A stretch of 64,000 bases of DNA from Roseibium album (GTDB lineage: Bacteria; Pseudomonadota; Alphaproteobacteria; Rhizobiales; Stappiaceae), in contig CXTY01000014.1 in assembly GCA_001404055.1 (NCBI GenBank), forward strand, positions 558,001 to 622,000, read 5' to 3'. The notes below the pieces were generated by a model. That model searched no databases and was not told the origin of the DNA. It was given only the letters and a program-made list of their open reading frames with translations. The position numbers and the translations under genes are program-made. Positions 35,513 to 45,973 of this stretch are shown here, one piece after another. Positions within the stretch are counted from its first letter, which is position 1. Each line of letters starts with the position of its first letter.

Positions 35513-37393
35513 ATGAGCGAAAAATCCAGAGTTCCGATAACCGTCAGCCTGTTCACGGTCACGCTCGGTGTTGCTCTCACACTGGCAGCAACGATCATTT
35601 CCTATACGCACTACTCCAACCGCAATGCTGCGCTGACAGCTGGACGGGAACTGATGAAACGGTCTGCAGAAGTGGTGCGACTGAAAACAGCATCAATGAT
35701 TGCGCCGATTGACTCTATTGCCCAGTATTCCGGCGACTGGCTTGACGTTAATTCCGTTCCCAAGGCAAGTGGTCATCCCTCGCGCAAGCGGCTCATTTCG
35801 TTTGTCAGTGTGATGCCGCAAATAGCCAATATCTACATCAGCTATGAAGACGGCAGCAATTATCTGATCGGCGCTGCCCGCACCCGCCCCGAAAATCGTT
35901 TGAAAGAAATGGGAGCGCCTGAAGGCACGGAAATTCTGGAACAGATCATCCTGCGCGGCGACCGCGAAAAACCGCTGCGTATTCAACGATTTCTGGGCGA
36001 AAACGGTGACACGCTGTTGACGCAGTCCGGCTACAAATCAAAATACGACCCGCGCGAAAGGCCCTGGTACAAACTGGCGCGGGAAGCTCCAGGTGTCGTG
36101 CGAACGGATGTCTACCTGTTTGCCGGTTCTGGTGAACCAGGTTTGACGGTCAGCAAACGACACGCAAATGGTGTTGTCGGTGTTGATCTGACGCTTGAAG
36201 ATATTGACCTGTTTCTGAATTCCGAGCCTCAGGCAGAACAAGGCGTTCTGGCAATAATCGGCGATGACGGCACGCTGCTCGCCCGGTCTTCAACGGGTGC
36301 AGCTTCAGAATGGATCGAACGACAAGCCGTTCTGGACGTGCTTCAAAAGCAGGTCATTGAGTCAAGCCACGACCGAACCACAGAAATCACGGTGAATGGC
36401 AGAACATGGATCACTCATCTGTCTCCGATTGCATTGGGCGCAGGCAAAGAGGAAAATCTCGCGATAGCGCTTCCCCTATCAGAGGTCGTTGGGCCGATCA
36501 CGCGTGCGTCCCATCAAACGATTGTCGTTTCCATCCTTATTGCACTTTGCAGTGTTCCGATTGTCTGGCTGATATCCCGCACATTGTCGCGCCCCCTCAA
36601 GGTGTTGGCCAACGAAAGCAACCGGATCAAAGACTTTCAGTTGGATGACCCATTTGTCCGTTCCTCTAAAGTCGACGAAATTTTCAAGCTCGAGATTGCG
36701 ATGGACCAAATGCGCAGGTCGCTGCAAACCTTCGGTCAGTATGTACCCAAGGCGCTCGTAAGACAGATGATCGAACGGGAAGAAAAGCCCGCGCTCGGCG
36801 GCAAGAATCGTGACGTGACCGTGTTGTTCATGGACCTGGAAAACTTCACGTCAATGTCCTCGCACCTCGAACCGGAAGAAGTCATGCGCAGGATGTCTCG
36901 CTATTTCGAGATCGTGACACAGACACTGCTTGCCCATGAAGCGACAATCGACAAATTCATAGGGGACGCTGTGATGGCTTTCTGGAACGCGCCGAATGAT
37001 ATCGCAGATCATCCGAGAAAAGCCTGTGAAGCGGCGCTCGCCGTTATCAAGGCGACCAAAGCCGAAACTGACTCCTGGCAGGAAGAAGGCGGTGTTTCCA
37101 TCAGAACCAGGATCGGAATTCATGCAGGCAACGCTATCATCGGTAACGTTGGAAGCTCCGACCGATTGAATTACACGGCGCTGGGTAACACCGTGAACCT
37201 GGCGTCACGACTGGAAGGGCTCAACCGCGACCTGAAGACAAGCATACTGATCAGCGCCGATCTGGCCGAACGTATCGAAGGAAAGTTCGTCACGAAACCC
37301 GCAGGTGAAACGCGGATAAAAGGTTATGATGATCCGGTAATGGTTTTTGAGCTGCTTGGACCTGCAGGCAAGGCACCTGCCGAGACAAAATAA
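35513..37393 (+). CDS. Membrane-bound sensory class III adenylate/guanylate cyclase
   Basis: A 626-aa protein. Helix (about 10-30), a periplasmic double-Cache-like sensor (about 35-320; YKSKYDPRERPWYKLA is a dCache signature), helix (about 330-352), a HAMP-like linker, and a C-terminal cyclase domain. Catalytic features: metal Asp in VLFMDLENFTSM and KFIGDAVMAFW, and the transition-state Asn/Arg in ALGNTVNLASRLEGLN. It would make cAMP in response to an external small molecule. The ATG at 35513 gives MSEKSRVPITVS; the next upstream frame start (35417) adds 32 residues without a better ribosome site. Confidence 0.87.
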   Translation: MSEKSRVPITVSLFTVTLGVALTLAATIISYTHYSNRNAALTAGRELMKRSAEVVRLKTASMIAPIDSIAQYSGDWLDVNSVPKASGHPSRKRLISFVSVMPQIANIYISYEDGSNYLIGAARTRPENRLKEMGAPEGTEILEQIILRGDREKPLRIQRFLGENGDTLLTQSGYKSKYDPRERPWYKLAREAPGVVRTDVYLFAGSGEPGLTVSKRHANGVVGVDLTLEDIDLFLNSEPQAEQGVLAIIGDDGTLLARSSTGAASEWIERQAVLDVLQKQVIESSHDRTTEITVNGRTWITHLSPIALGAGKEENLAIALPLSEVVGPITRASHQTIVVSILIALCSVPIVWLISRTLSRPLKVLANESNRIKDFQLDDPFVRSSKVDEIFKLEIAMDQMRRSLQTFGQYVPKALVRQMIEREEKPALGGKNRDVTVLFMDLENFTSMSSHLEPEEVMRRMSRYFEIVTQTLLAHEATIDKFIGDAVMAFWNAPNDIADHPRKACEAALAVIKATKAETDSWQEEGGVSIRTRIGIHAGNAIIGNVGSSDRLNYTALGNTVNLASRLEGLNRDLKTSILISADLAERIEGKFVTKPAGETRIKGYDDPVMVFELLGPAGKAPAETK

Positions 37394-37427
37394 GGTCTGT
37401 CATCACGGTAAGACGGCCCAGTTCCAT

Positions 37428-37616
37428 TCAGGCAGCTCGCCGTTTTGTCCGCTCAAGCTTGCCGATAAAGTCGGACAGCCAGACAATTTCTTTCAGATAG
37501 ACTTCCATGCTGAGCGAAGCCAATTCCATCAGCAGCGCCTGCGGGTCCTGATTGTCCAATCCAGTGTCCCGCAAAAATGTCTCATATTCGTTTCTGAAAG
37601 CCTTTGGCACACGCAT
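37428..37616 (-). CDS. Small hypothetical protein
   Basis: A 62-aa charged, helical protein (RVPKAFRNEYETFLRDTGLD ... SMEVYLKEIVWLSDFIGKLERT), convergent with the cyclase. AGGTG lies about 10 nt before the ATG; a GTG at 37631 would add five residues. No family recognised. Amphipathic helices suggest a small regulator or dimeric helical bundle, but this is only inference. Confidence 0.5.
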   Translation of the reverse strand: MRVPKAFRNEYETFLRDTGLDNQDPQALLMELASLSMEVYLKEIVWLSDFIGKLERTKRRAA

Positions 37617-38151
37617 CGTGGTCTCAGTCACCTATGGATCAATTGTCAGTTTACGGGAGCCCTCACCCGTCATTAACCAATCGTTAAGAAATGACGCGCC
37701 CGCCGGGTATCGTCAATTTTGTCATTTCCTCGCTATCCCCAAGCGCAAAACGCGATTCCAGGAAAAACGCCAAAAACTGCCCAAAAAGACAGAAGAGTTC
37801 CGCTTTGCCCTTGCACTTGGCTCACGAAAACTCCGACCTTGCCAAGAATCACAGGTCAGATGGTAGCCGATAGCCAACACCCCCAAGAGTCGTCATTGCG
37901 CCCGTCCACAGTCCATTCCTCTAACCGTAGTCAGTATCCAAAACACCTTGACTGCAAGAATTTGGAAAGAGCCGGCCTGTAACGACATCTGCAGTGCCGC
38001 TTCCCAGACTGGCAATGTGCACAACATGATGATTGTCGACCTGAATGGGTGGCGTTTAATCACCCACTCTTCTCAAAAGGCCCAGATTTTCATTGCCGAA
38101 GAAAATGGATCGAATAAATTTGATCTCTTGGTAAAGATTCGAGACTGATAC
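37617..38151. other. Intergenic, no feature recognised
   Basis: About 535 nt between divergent genes. One small GGGTG/CACCC hairpin near 38047-38065 was seen but has no U-tract. No coding sequence or operator recognised. Confidence 0.45.
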
Positions 38152-39387
38152 ATGAGCAGCGTAGTTTCAAAGCCTTTTCAGCCCCTGTCGGCTGAGTTTG
38201 CGCAAAACCCCCATTCCTACTACGCGGAACTCCGTGACCGTGACGGCCTGACTTACTATGAAGACTTTGATGTCTGGCTGGCGTCCCGTTTCGACGACGT
38301 CTCGGAAATTGTGATGCACAAGAAGATGGTCCGCTCACTGGAGCATGTTGCCAGCGTTGAGAAAATCGCTGAACAGAAACGTGCGGGCAACTGGCATGAC
38401 ATGCCTCACCATTCCCGTTTCGTACAGTTCTCGCTACTCGACAGTGATGGCCCAGTGCATGACAGGCTGCGCAAGCAAGTGTTCAAACTGTTCACGCCTG
38501 TGATGGTCAACAAGCTGCGTGAAGACATTCAAGCCTATGTCGACACTCTGTTCGACGATCTGGCGGACAGGCAAGAAATTGATTTCATCGAGGACCTCGC
38601 AGCGCATGTGCCGGGCCACATCATAGGCCGCGTTCTGGGCGTTCCGGATGAGGACTGTCCGCAGCTCCGTATCTGGTCGGAAAATATCGTCCAGTTCTTC
38701 GATATCGACCGCTCTGACGAGCGCAAGGTGCTGGCGGAGAGTAACACGACTGAATTTTATCAATACCTGCTGGAGCTAAAGGCAAAACGTGAAGCGGCAC
38801 CGCAAGACGACCTGCTGTCATTAATGATCGAAGCCGAGAAGCAGGGCCATATGAACCATGACGAGTTCTTCTCCACTGCCATGCTGATCCTGATGGCGGG
38901 GCACGGCTCAACCATCGACGTTTTGGGGTCCGGCATGCACACCTTGCTGAAATTTCCGAGCGAGATGCAACGCCTGCGTGACGATCCAAGCCTCATGAAG
39001 ACTGCGGTACAGGAAATGTTCCGCTATGAGTCTCCCCTGCCCTTTTTCCATCGCTACTGCACGGAAGACGTCGAAATCTGCGGTCAGACTTTTCCAAGAG
39101 GGACGAAGTTCGGGGTTCTTTACGGTTCCGCCAACCGAGATCCGAAACAATTTCCTGATGCCGACAGGTTTGATGTCGGGCGTTCCCCCAACTGGCACAT
39201 CGCCTTTGGCCGCGGCGCCCATTTCTGCCTTGGCAATCACCTTGCGCGGCTGGATATGGACATTATTTTTTCAACGCTGCTGCGCCGCTATCAAAGCGTC
39301 GAACTGGCTGAAAATGACGTTAAATACAAACGTGGTCTATCTGTCAGGGGACCGAAGGCGTTGAAAATTCGTTTATCATCCGCTTGA
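38152..39387 (+). CDS. Cytochrome P450
   Basis: A 411-aa soluble bacterial P450 monooxygenase. Haem-binding loop [15 protein letters not shown] with the Cys thiolate; the I-helix AGHGSTID (oxygen-activating Thr); the K-helix EMFRYE (ExxR); and the C-helix [14 protein letters not shown]. Standard class I length without reductase fusion. No ferredoxin or ferredoxin reductase lies nearby, so redox partners must come from elsewhere. Substrate not deducible. Confidence 0.92.
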   Translation: MSSVVSKPFQPLSAEFAQNPHSYYAELRDRDGLTYYEDFDVWLASRFDDVSEIVMHKKMVRSLEHVASVEKIAEQKRAGNWHDMPHHSRFVQFSLLDSDGPVHDRLRKQVFKLFTPVMVNKLREDIQAYVDTLFDDLADRQEIDFIEDLAAHVPGHIIGRVLGVPDEDCPQLRIWSENIVQFFDIDRSDERKVLAESNTTEFYQYLLELKAKREAAPQDDLLSLMIEAEKQGHMNHDEFFSTAMLILMAGHGSTIDVLGSGMHTLLKFPSEMQRLRDDPSLMKTAVQEMFRYESPLPFFHRYCTEDVEICGQTFPRGTKFGVLYGSANRDPKQFPDADRFDVGRSPNWHIAFGRGAHFCLGNHLARLDMDIIFSTLLRRYQSVELAENDVKYKRGLSVRGPKALKIRLSSA

Positions 39388-39467
39388 ACTCGTTCCATCA
39401 CCCTCTTGCTCTGGAACGCTTTCCCGCTATCTACTTGCCTCCTCCAATTCTTTTCAGTGGTTCAATC

Positions 39468-40670
39468 ATGCGCGTTTTGCTTTCTTCACTCATCCTTGCT
39501 GGTCTGACAGCTTCCCTTTCTCCGGCCGTCGCGAATGAAGTCGAGCCAGGCCCACGCCCTGCTTGGCTCGTCAGCCAGATGGAAGAGAGTGCGCTGAAAG
39601 ACAAGCTTTCAGCTTGTCTCGGGCAGCCAACCAAACGAACCTTGTTTTCCATCAGTCATCGAGGCGCGCCCCTGCAGTTCCCGGAACATACGGAAGAAGG
39701 CTACCGCGCTGGAGCCTTGATGGGCGCAGGCATCCTGGAATGCGACGTGACCTTCACCAAGGACAAGGAATTGGTCTGTCGTCATTCGCAGAACGACCTG
39801 CATACGACCACCAACATTTTGACGTCATCACTTGCAGGCAAGTGCACTGCTGGCTTCTCGCCTGCCAGCGGAGAAAATCCGGCATCTGCTGAATGCCGGA
39901 CGTCCGATCTAACGCTCGCTGAGTTCAAGTCGCTTACCGGCAAGATGGACAGCGCCAACAAGAAGGCAGCCACAGTCGAAGCCTACATGAAGGGGACCGC
40001 CCCCTGGCGCACTGAACTCTATGGCCAGGTAGGCACGTTGATGACACACAAGGAATCCATTGAACTGTTCAAGGATCTTGGTGTCAAATTTACGCCTGAG
40101 CTGAAAGCCGCAAAAGTGGATATGCCATATGAGGGCATGTCCCAGACCGACTACGCGCAGAAACTGATCGATGACTACAAGTCAGCTGGCGTTGCTGCAG
40201 AAGATGTCTTCGCGCAAAGTTTCAACTTGAGCGACATCCTCTACTGGATTGATAACGAACCGGAATTCGGCAAACAGGCTGTATTTCTGGACGGCAGAAG
40301 GGACCTGAACCCCATGGACCCGGGCACTTTCTCCCCCTCGATGAAGGAACTGAAGGAGATGGGCGTCAACTTCATCGCACCACCGCTCTTTGTTCTGCTG
40401 ACTTTGGAAGATGGCGAGATCGTCCCCTCGCCGTATGCAAAGGCTGCAAAAGATGCTGGTCTCGACATCATCACCTGGACACTGGAACGCTCGGGACCGC
40501 TTAGCTCAGGTGGCGGCTGGTACTACCAGACAATCGGCGACGTTATCGATAGCGACGGGAAAATGCTTGAGGTCGTTGATGTGCTTGCCAGCCAAGTCGG
40601 TGTGAAAGGAATTTTTTCCGACTGGCCGGCGACAACGAGCTTCTATGCCTCTTGCATGGGTCTTGAATAA
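39468..40670 (+). CDS. Periplasmic glycerophosphodiester phosphodiesterase, GlpQ-like
   Basis: A 400-aa exported TIM-barrel enzyme splitting glycerophosphodiesters to glycerol-3-phosphate and alcohol. Signal peptide (about 1-22, ending AVANE). Catalytic HRG in [23 protein letters not shown] (metal Glu/Asp) and CRHSQND (second His) are all present. ATG at 39468 is chosen because it starts a proper signal peptide; the frame is open to 39384, overlapping the P450 end. Longer than minimal GDPDs (about 250 aa), as is usual for periplasmic forms. May be co-transcribed with the P450 gene. Confidence 0.85.
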   Translation: MRVLLSSLILAGLTASLSPAVANEVEPGPRPAWLVSQMEESALKDKLSACLGQPTKRTLFSISHRGAPLQFPEHTEEGYRAGALMGAGILECDVTFTKDKELVCRHSQNDLHTTTNILTSSLAGKCTAGFSPASGENPASAECRTSDLTLAEFKSLTGKMDSANKKAATVEAYMKGTAPWRTELYGQVGTLMTHKESIELFKDLGVKFTPELKAAKVDMPYEGMSQTDYAQKLIDDYKSAGVAAEDVFAQSFNLSDILYWIDNEPEFGKQAVFLDGRRDLNPMDPGTFSPSMKELKEMGVNFIAPPLFVLLTLEDGEIVPSPYAKAAKDAGLDIITWTLERSGPLSSGGGWYYQTIGDVIDSDGKMLEVVDVLASQVGVKGIFSDWPATTSFYASCMGLE

Positions 40671-40729
40671 GGCTTGGACGTAAAGAAGCCGAACCTGTGT
40701 GGCTGTGTCGGTCCCATTGAAGGTATTGC

Positions 40730-41335
40730 CTAGCGCGCCCTGTCCAGAGTGCGCTTACATTCCAGAAGCTCAAACAACGTTGCCTGCAGCCGACGGATAT
40801 CTTCCCTCGAAACGGAAGCGCTTGACGGTGTTTCGCTCATTGCAGGTTTTTCACCCCGAAGCCGCCCCAGAATATTGAGACCACCAGAGGACGTTTGAGC
40901 AGGTGCATCCGGCTCGTCTTCTGGCAACACGCCACTTGGCAGCTTCTCTTTTGGCAACTGATGTTCAGAAGGTGCCTGAGCCTGAGCAATTACTGCAGCT
41001 GCCAGCTCGGTCGGGGCAGGTTCAGGAGCAACAGCCACCTCAACTCCAGCGGTGTTCTCGCGCCAGATCTGCATGGCAAATCGCGGTCCATGCTCTTTTA
41101 AAATGCGCTGTACACCTTTGATGGTGTAGCCCTCGCCATAGAGCAGATGGCGTATCCCTTTTAGAAGCTCGACATCATCAGGCCGATAATAACGTCGCCC
41201 ACCGCCTCTTTTCAGAGGCTTAATCTGGGAAAAGCGTGTTTCCCAGAAACGCAGAACATGCTGCGGCAAATCCAGATCGTCAGCGACTTCGCTGATGGTT
41301 CGAAAAGCGTCTGGGCTTTTATCCTGCGAGCTCAT
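40730..41335 (-). CDS. MerR-family transcriptional regulator
   Basis: A 201-aa protein with an N-terminal MerR winged helix ([24 protein letters not shown] ... [18 protein letters not shown]), a following helix region, and a C-terminal low-complexity Pro/Ala/Glu linker before a short helix. No metal-binding cysteines are seen. Its position after ihfA in the plsX-fabH-ihfA-merR string is conserved across Hyphomicrobiales. The target is unknown. Confidence 0.88.
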   Translation of the reverse strand: MSSQDKSPDAFRTISEVADDLDLPQHVLRFWETRFSQIKPLKRGGGRRYYRPDDVELLKGIRHLLYGEGYTIKGVQRILKEHGPRFAMQIWRENTAGVEVAVAPEPAPTELAAAVIAQAQAPSEHQLPKEKLPSGVLPEDEPDAPAQTSSGGLNILGRLRGEKPAMSETPSSASVSREDIRRLQATLFELLECKRTLDRAR

Positions 41336-41359
41336 CCGGTCTTTTTTGCTTCTGGCCTA

Positions 41360-41659
41360 TCAGGTCAGCGAATCATTGATCCGCTGCTTCAATACATTTG
41401 ACGGTTTAAACACCATCACGCGGCGCGGTGAAATCGGTACTTCCTCACCAGTCTTCGGGTTGCGGCCTATGCGCTCTCCTTTGGAGCGGACCACAAAAGA
41501 ACCGAAGCTTGACAATTTTACCGATTCTCCGGTCACAAGACAGTCAGAAATTTCTGAAAGTACGCGCTCGACCAATTCAGAAGACTCGGTCCGCGACAAA
41601 CCTACTTTTTGATAAACGGCTTCACACAGATCCGCACGGGTAATAGTCCGATTGCCCAT
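41360..41659 (-). CDS. ihfA: Integration host factor subunit alpha
   Basis: A 99-aa DNA-bending protein of the HU/IHF family. The beta-arm signature [23 protein letters not shown] with the intercalating proline is complete, as is the N-terminal helical dimer region [17 protein letters not shown]. Typical IhfA length. IHF commonly assists sigma-54 activation by bending DNA, which may matter for the promoters of the EPS locus. Confidence 0.95.
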   Translation of the reverse strand: MGNRTITRADLCEAVYQKVGLSRTESSELVERVLSEISDCLVTGESVKLSSFGSFVVRSKGERIGRNPKTGEEVPISPRRVMVFKPSNVLKQRINDSLT

Positions 41660-41941
41660 AACCCCTCCTCAATGACGCCAACGATCTGGCTGATTTTACA
41701 AGAGAACTTCGATGCAAGGCCTTACGGTATTGCCTCACGGCGAGCCGGTCAACAAGAACTCGGCATCTAAATGATATTTGTCGTAAGTATGATGCCGGAC
41801 GCAATTGTCAAAAAATATGCGTTTTCGCCGCCAATACGAAATGCGCGGGGTTAAACAAGCGGTATTGGGAATTATCCTGATTGGTGAATTTACATTCAGT
41901 CGGACCCACATTTCTGTGCCGTAACGATGCAAAGTCACTCA

Positions 41942-42919
41942 TCACCAACGCAAAAGAACTGAGCCCCAGGTAAATCCACCGCCCATGGCTTCCAGCATCA
42001 AAAGGTCGTTCTTTTTGACGCGGCCATCTCTTACTGCAGTATCAAGAGCCAGAGGGATGGAGGCAGCGGAGGTATTTCCGTGCCACTGCACTGTCGTAAC
42101 GACTTTCTCCGGCGCGATTTTCAACTTCTTCGCACTCGCATCGATAATACGTTTGTTGGCCTGATGAGGAATAAACCAGGTCAGATCGTCTGCGGAGAAT
42201 CCGGTCGCGCTGAATGCATCCTCGATCACGTCCGTGATCATTCCAACGGCGTGTTTGAAAACCTCGCGGCCTTCCATGCGCACATGACCAACGGTCTGTG
42301 TTCCTGAAGGACCACCATCCACAAATAGCTTTTCTTTATGACGACCATCAGACCGCAGATGGGAGGTCAGAATTCCGCGATCCTGGGTGCTACCCTCACC
42401 GTCCGCGCGCTCAAGCAGCACGGCGCCGGCACCGTCGCCAAACAGAACGCAGGTGGTGCGATCTTCCCAATCAAGAATTCTGGAAAAGGTTTCTGCCCCA
42501 ATTACCAGACAGCGTTTGGCGAGGCCTGCGCGAATATAGGCATCAGCTGTTGTCAACGCGTAGACAAATCCAGAGCAGACGGCGTGCACATCAAATGCAT
42601 AGCCGTGTGTCATGCCCAGGTTGGCCTGCACGGTCACGGCAGATGCGGGGAACGTGTTGTCCGGTGTGGCGGTCGCCAGAATGATCGTATCAATGTCATC
42701 TGGTGTCCGCCCTGCGCTCTCCAGAGCGCGTTTGGCGGCTTCTGTCGCCAGATCTGACGTCACCTGCCCCTCGGCAGCAATATGGCGTTGCTTGATACCA
42801 GTGCGCTGAACGATCCATTCGTCAGATGTGTCGACGATCTTTGCAAGATCTTCATTGGTCAGTATTTTTTCTGGCAAGTAGCTCCCGCTGCCAGCCACGA
42901 TTGAACGGACTACGCTCAC
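41942..42919 (-). CDS. fabH: Beta-ketoacyl-ACP synthase III
   Basis: A 325-aa enzyme that condenses acetyl-CoA with malonyl-ACP to start fatty-acid synthesis. Triad visible: Cys in [10 protein letters not shown], His in [11 protein letters not shown], Asn in [11 protein letters not shown]; the closing [13 protein letters not shown] is standard. The start overlaps the plsX stop (ATGA), indicating coupled translation. Confidence 0.96.
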   Translation of the reverse strand: MSVVRSIVAGSGSYLPEKILTNEDLAKIVDTSDEWIVQRTGIKQRHIAAEGQVTSDLATEAAKRALESAGRTPDDIDTIILATATPDNTFPASAVTVQANLGMTHGYAFDVHAVCSGFVYALTTADAYIRAGLAKRCLVIGAETFSRILDWEDRTTCVLFGDGAGAVLLERADGEGSTQDRGILTSHLRSDGRHKEKLFVDGGPSGTQTVGHVRMEGREVFKHAVGMITDVIEDAFSATGFSADDLTWFIPHQANKRIIDASAKKLKIAPEKVVTTVQWHGNTSAASIPLALDTAVRDGRVKKNDLLMLEAMGGGFTWGSVLLRW

Positions 42920-43980
42920 AAATCACCTTCCGATGTCGGCGCGGCTTCAGCAAATCGACCGCGATGATAATGCACGAGATCCTGGGCGATCTTGTGCGTC
43001 AGTTCATTTTTCACCATGTCATATGCCAGATCGATGGCAGAGGCATAGCCTTCTGCATCCGTACCGCCATGGCTTTTGATCACAATGCCGTTCAATCCCA
43101 GGAAAACGCCACCATTGACTTTGCGCGGATCCATTTTTTCGCGCAGTAGATCAAAGGCGGCCTTGGCGAAGAAATAGCCAATTTTGGACATAAAGGTCCG
43201 ATTCATCGCAGAGCGCAAGTAACTGCCAATCTGTTTGGCAGTTCCCTCTGCAGTCTTCAACGCAATATTTCCTGCAAAGCCTTCGGTCACAACCACATCG
43301 ACCGTGCCTTTTCCCAGGTCGTCGCCTTCAACGAACCCGGCATATCTCATCGAACGCAGAGGCGTTTCTCGCAGGAGGCGTCCAGCGGTGCGCACTTCCT
43401 CAAGCCCCTTGACCTCTTCAACACCGATATTCAGAAGCCCCACACTGGGCTGCTGTACACCGAAAAGAGCGCGGGCCATGGCACCGCCAAGAATTGCAAA
43501 ATCGATCAATTGCTGCGCATCGGCACCAATAGTCGCGCCAACATCCAGGACGACTGATTCCCCACGCATCGTCGGCCAAATCGCCGCAATCGCCGGCCGT
43601 TCAATGTTGGCCATGGTGCGCAGGCAGAATTTTGACATGGCCATCAGCGCGCCGGTATTGCCGGCGGAAACCGCAACAGCGGCGTCGCCAGTTTTAACGG
43701 CTTCAATCGAACGCCACATGCTTGACCGCCAACGTCCCTGGCGAAGCGCCTGACTGGGCTTTGTGTCCATTGCGATCGATATTTCGCAGTGGTGAACGGT
43801 CGACGCGTCCCTTACCCTTGGATACTGCTCAAGCAGCGGAAGCAATACCTGTTCATTTCCATAAAGCTGAAAGCGAATGTCTGGATGCCGGACAAGTGCG
43901 ATCTCTGCGCCGGGAATAACGACTTCAGCCCCATTGTCGCCGCCCATGGCATCCAAAGAAATCGGAATAGTTTTCGCCAT
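42916..43980 (-). CDS. plsX: Phosphate acyltransferase PlsX
   Basis: A 354-aa enzyme making acyl-phosphate from acyl-ACP for phospholipid synthesis. Recognisable from [11 protein letters not shown] at the N-terminus, [23 protein letters not shown] and [17 protein letters not shown]. Heads the plsX-fabH-ihfA-merR unit. Confidence 0.96.
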   Translation of the reverse strand: MAKTIPISLDAMGGDNGAEVVIPGAEIALVRHPDIRFQLYGNEQVLLPLLEQYPRVRDASTVHHCEISIAMDTKPSQALRQGRWRSSMWRSIEAVKTGDAAVAVSAGNTGALMAMSKFCLRTMANIERPAIAAIWPTMRGESVVLDVGATIGADAQQLIDFAILGGAMARALFGVQQPSVGLLNIGVEEVKGLEEVRTAGRLLRETPLRSMRYAGFVEGDDLGKGTVDVVVTEGFAGNIALKTAEGTAKQIGSYLRSAMNRTFMSKIGYFFAKAAFDLLREKMDPRKVNGGVFLGLNGIVIKSHGGTDAEGYASAIDLAYDMVKNELTHKIAQDLVHYHRGRFAEAAPTSEGDL

Positions 43981-44193
43981 TTAGTAGGTCTTTTGACGTC
44001 TCGCTAACAGGGGCACTGCCGAATGGCATGCCCAGAAATATCCCACCGGTTCAGCAGGGGCCCAGAACGGGCGCGAACATAACGGTTTTGACCGGAGTGA
44101 CAACCGTTTTCCTGACCGAGAATAGAACAGACGTTGAAAACCCGCTAGAAATTGGTGTTTGCAGACCCCAAAGACTTTCCAAATACACTGAAA

Positions 44194-44766
44194 TTATTCT
44201 TTCGACTGCCCTTTCAAAGCTTGCAAAGCTGCAAAAGGTGACGGTTTTGTTTCCGCTTCTTCTGCAGCATCGGCCACTTCTTCATCACCAGATTCAAACT
44301 CAATACCTGGCTTTCGAGGGAATGGGTCCAAAGATAATGCAAGCTCCTCGCAGATCACTGCACCCAGATCCAAAACGCCATCCAGAATGACGTCCGGCGG
44401 ATCGAGCGTTTCAAGATCAATTTCAATTTCACCGTCTTCGTTGAGGTCCCTGATTTTGCGTGGACGGCTGCTGCGCGGTTCAAAAGTCCGGTCAACATCA
44501 AGCTTCAGGACACTTTCAAATGGCTCAAGCGACACAACGCAGGTTCGGGTCATTGCTACGCGAAGCGGTCCGACAACGCGAAGCCCGGCCTTGCGGTAGG
44601 GCTTCAAATTGAAATCCGCCTTCAGGCTTTCAACGCTGTTGATGTCGTAAAATTCGGCGATTGCCTTGAGCTCGGCCGCTGCGGGATCGACAATCATTGC
44701 CAGATCCTTGTCGACCACCTTTGAGGCATTCACCTTAAAAGAGTAGGGAAAGCTCTCTTTTGCCAT
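44194..44766 (-). CDS. YceD/DUF177 family protein
   Basis: A 190-aa acidic protein of the DUF177 family, linked in bacteria to 23S rRNA accumulation and usually near rpmF/plsX. Core block RTCVVSLEPFESVLKLDVDRTF (with the family Cys) and LDLGAVICEELALSLDPFPR (the EELxLxLPxxP-like motif). ATG at 44766 is preferred over 44796 because it gives the typical short N-terminus. rpmF itself is absent. The 213 nt to plsX hold nothing recognisable. Confidence 0.85.
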   Translation of the reverse strand: MAKESFPYSFKVNASKVVDKDLAMIVDPAAAELKAIAEFYDINSVESLKADFNLKPYRKAGLRVVGPLRVAMTRTCVVSLEPFESVLKLDVDRTFEPRSSRPRKIRDLNEDGEIEIDLETLDPPDVILDGVLDLGAVICEELALSLDPFPRKPGIEFESGDEEVADAAEEAETKPSPFAALQALKGQSKE

Positions 44767-44797
44767 TGTTCTTCTTTCTTTCAGGCCCTGAGGCAAT

Positions 44798-45346
44798 TCA
44801 ATCCGAGGGGGTAGAGAATGTCGCTGGATCTGGCCAGATTATCTTTCCGGTCATCAGATCTTCCGTACCTTGGTCATTCAACACTTTCGCCGCTTCTTGG
44901 ACATAACGCGCAAGCTTCAATTGTGCGACCGGCTCAGGACTGTCTGTATAAATATTCCGACCCAAGGCTTCTGCCAATTCCTCAGAATTGCCGCTGTCAA
45001 TAGACGGAATATAGGCGTCAGCGCGCCCGTAAAAGGCCTCGCCCATAACCTTGACCTTCTTCGGCACGCGCGTATCGCTTACACCCATCTCTCGCAGCGA
45101 GGCATCCATATCGTTGAAAAAGAGGTCAAAAACGTTCTGCGAGAATTCGGAAACCTCTTTTCCCTCACTGCGCATCCGCCGAAAATAAAGCACAGCGTGA
45201 ACAACAATGAGGTCAAAGCGGCCATCAATTGTGTCCGGTACAAGAAAGTCCGTATAAAACACCGGTTGCCGCGCTTGAGCCACGATTTCACAATAGGCTT
45301 TGTGCTCGGCGTCACGGGAACGGCGGCGGAACAAGCCGAAAAGCAT
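44798..45346 (-). CDS. Ubiquinol-cytochrome c chaperone (CBP3-like)
   Basis: A 182-aa member of the ubiquinol-cyt_C_chap family, homologous to mitochondrial Cbp3, which helps assemble cytochrome b of the bc1 complex. Typical central block FDLIVVHAVLYFRRMRSEGKE...FDLFFNDMDASLREMGVSDTRVPKKVK and YGRADAY. It precedes the DUF177 gene by a short gap, an order common in alphaproteobacteria. Confidence 0.9.
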   Translation of the reverse strand: MLFGLFRRRSRDAEHKAYCEIVAQARQPVFYTDFLVPDTIDGRFDLIVVHAVLYFRRMRSEGKEVSEFSQNVFDLFFNDMDASLREMGVSDTRVPKKVKVMGEAFYGRADAYIPSIDSGNSEELAEALGRNIYTDSPEPVAQLKLARYVQEAAKVLNDQGTEDLMTGKIIWPDPATFSTPSD

Positions 45347-45460
45347 GACCGTCTCCTTTTAAGTCAGGTATTGCCTTGTGCCCTATCCCACGATAGTGAC
45401 TTTGCCAAGCAACGAAATTCAAAAGCAGCCAGATTAATCTGGCCAAACGGGAATTCTTAG

Positions 45461-45898
45461 ATGAACTTCAAGGCGAGCGCCCTGATCATTCCGCTTCTGG
45501 CCACATTACCTCTTGGCGGCTGTTTCACTTCCACCTACACGCATGGCCATGTGATTACCACTGATATGCTGAGCCAGGTTCAAGTCGGTTCAAGCCGTGA
45601 GCAGGTCGAACTTGTGCTGGGATCACCTTCTACAACCTCCAGCCTTAACGGCGATGCATACTACTATATCTCCCAGAAGACCGCGACGACGGCCTTCCTG
45701 GCGCCTGATATCGTTGAGCAGCGTGTCGTGGCCGTCTATTTCGACAAGGATGGCTACGTTCAGGATCTCGGCAATTACACGCTTGAAGACGGCAAGGTCG
45801 TCGATATCGTGACTCGCAAGACCCGTACAGGCGGCGCAGACTACGGCTTCCTGACCCAAATTCTAAAAGGCGCAAGCAATCCAGGTCTGAACCTTTAG
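45461..45898 (+). CDS. bamE: Outer membrane assembly lipoprotein BamE
   Basis: A 145-aa SmpA/OmlA-family lipoprotein of the BAM complex. Lipobox LPLGGC (Cys 21) after a short signal peptide; core motif VQVGSSREQVELVLGSPSTTSSLNGDAYYYIS (the GxSxxxVxxxLGxP family pattern). Divergent from the chaperone gene, as usual in this order. Ends in a strong terminator. Confidence 0.93.
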   Translation: MNFKASALIIPLLATLPLGGCFTSTYTHGHVITTDMLSQVQVGSSREQVELVLGSPSTTSSLNGDAYYYISQKTATTAFLAPDIVEQRVVAVYFDKDGYVQDLGNYTLEDGKVVDIVTRKTRTGGADYGFLTQILKGASNPGLNL

Positions 45899-45921
45899 AA
45901 CTGTCCAAGGAAACAAACATA

Positions 45922-45953
45922 AAAAGCCCCGGCCATTTCTGACCGGGGCTTTT
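45922..45953. terminator. Bidirectional intrinsic terminator, bamE/hppA
   Basis: AAAAGCCCCGG / CCGGGGCTTTT, an 11-bp perfect stem with a 10-nt loop and T-runs on both strands, between convergent bamE and hppA. Confidence 0.95.
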
Positions 45954-45973
45954 CTTTTTCTGACTGTCTCTTC

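Noticed and set aside
40671..40729. Possible tRNA between the phosphodiesterase and merR genes
   Set aside because: The gap is only 59 nt and no acceptor-stem or T-loop consensus is present.
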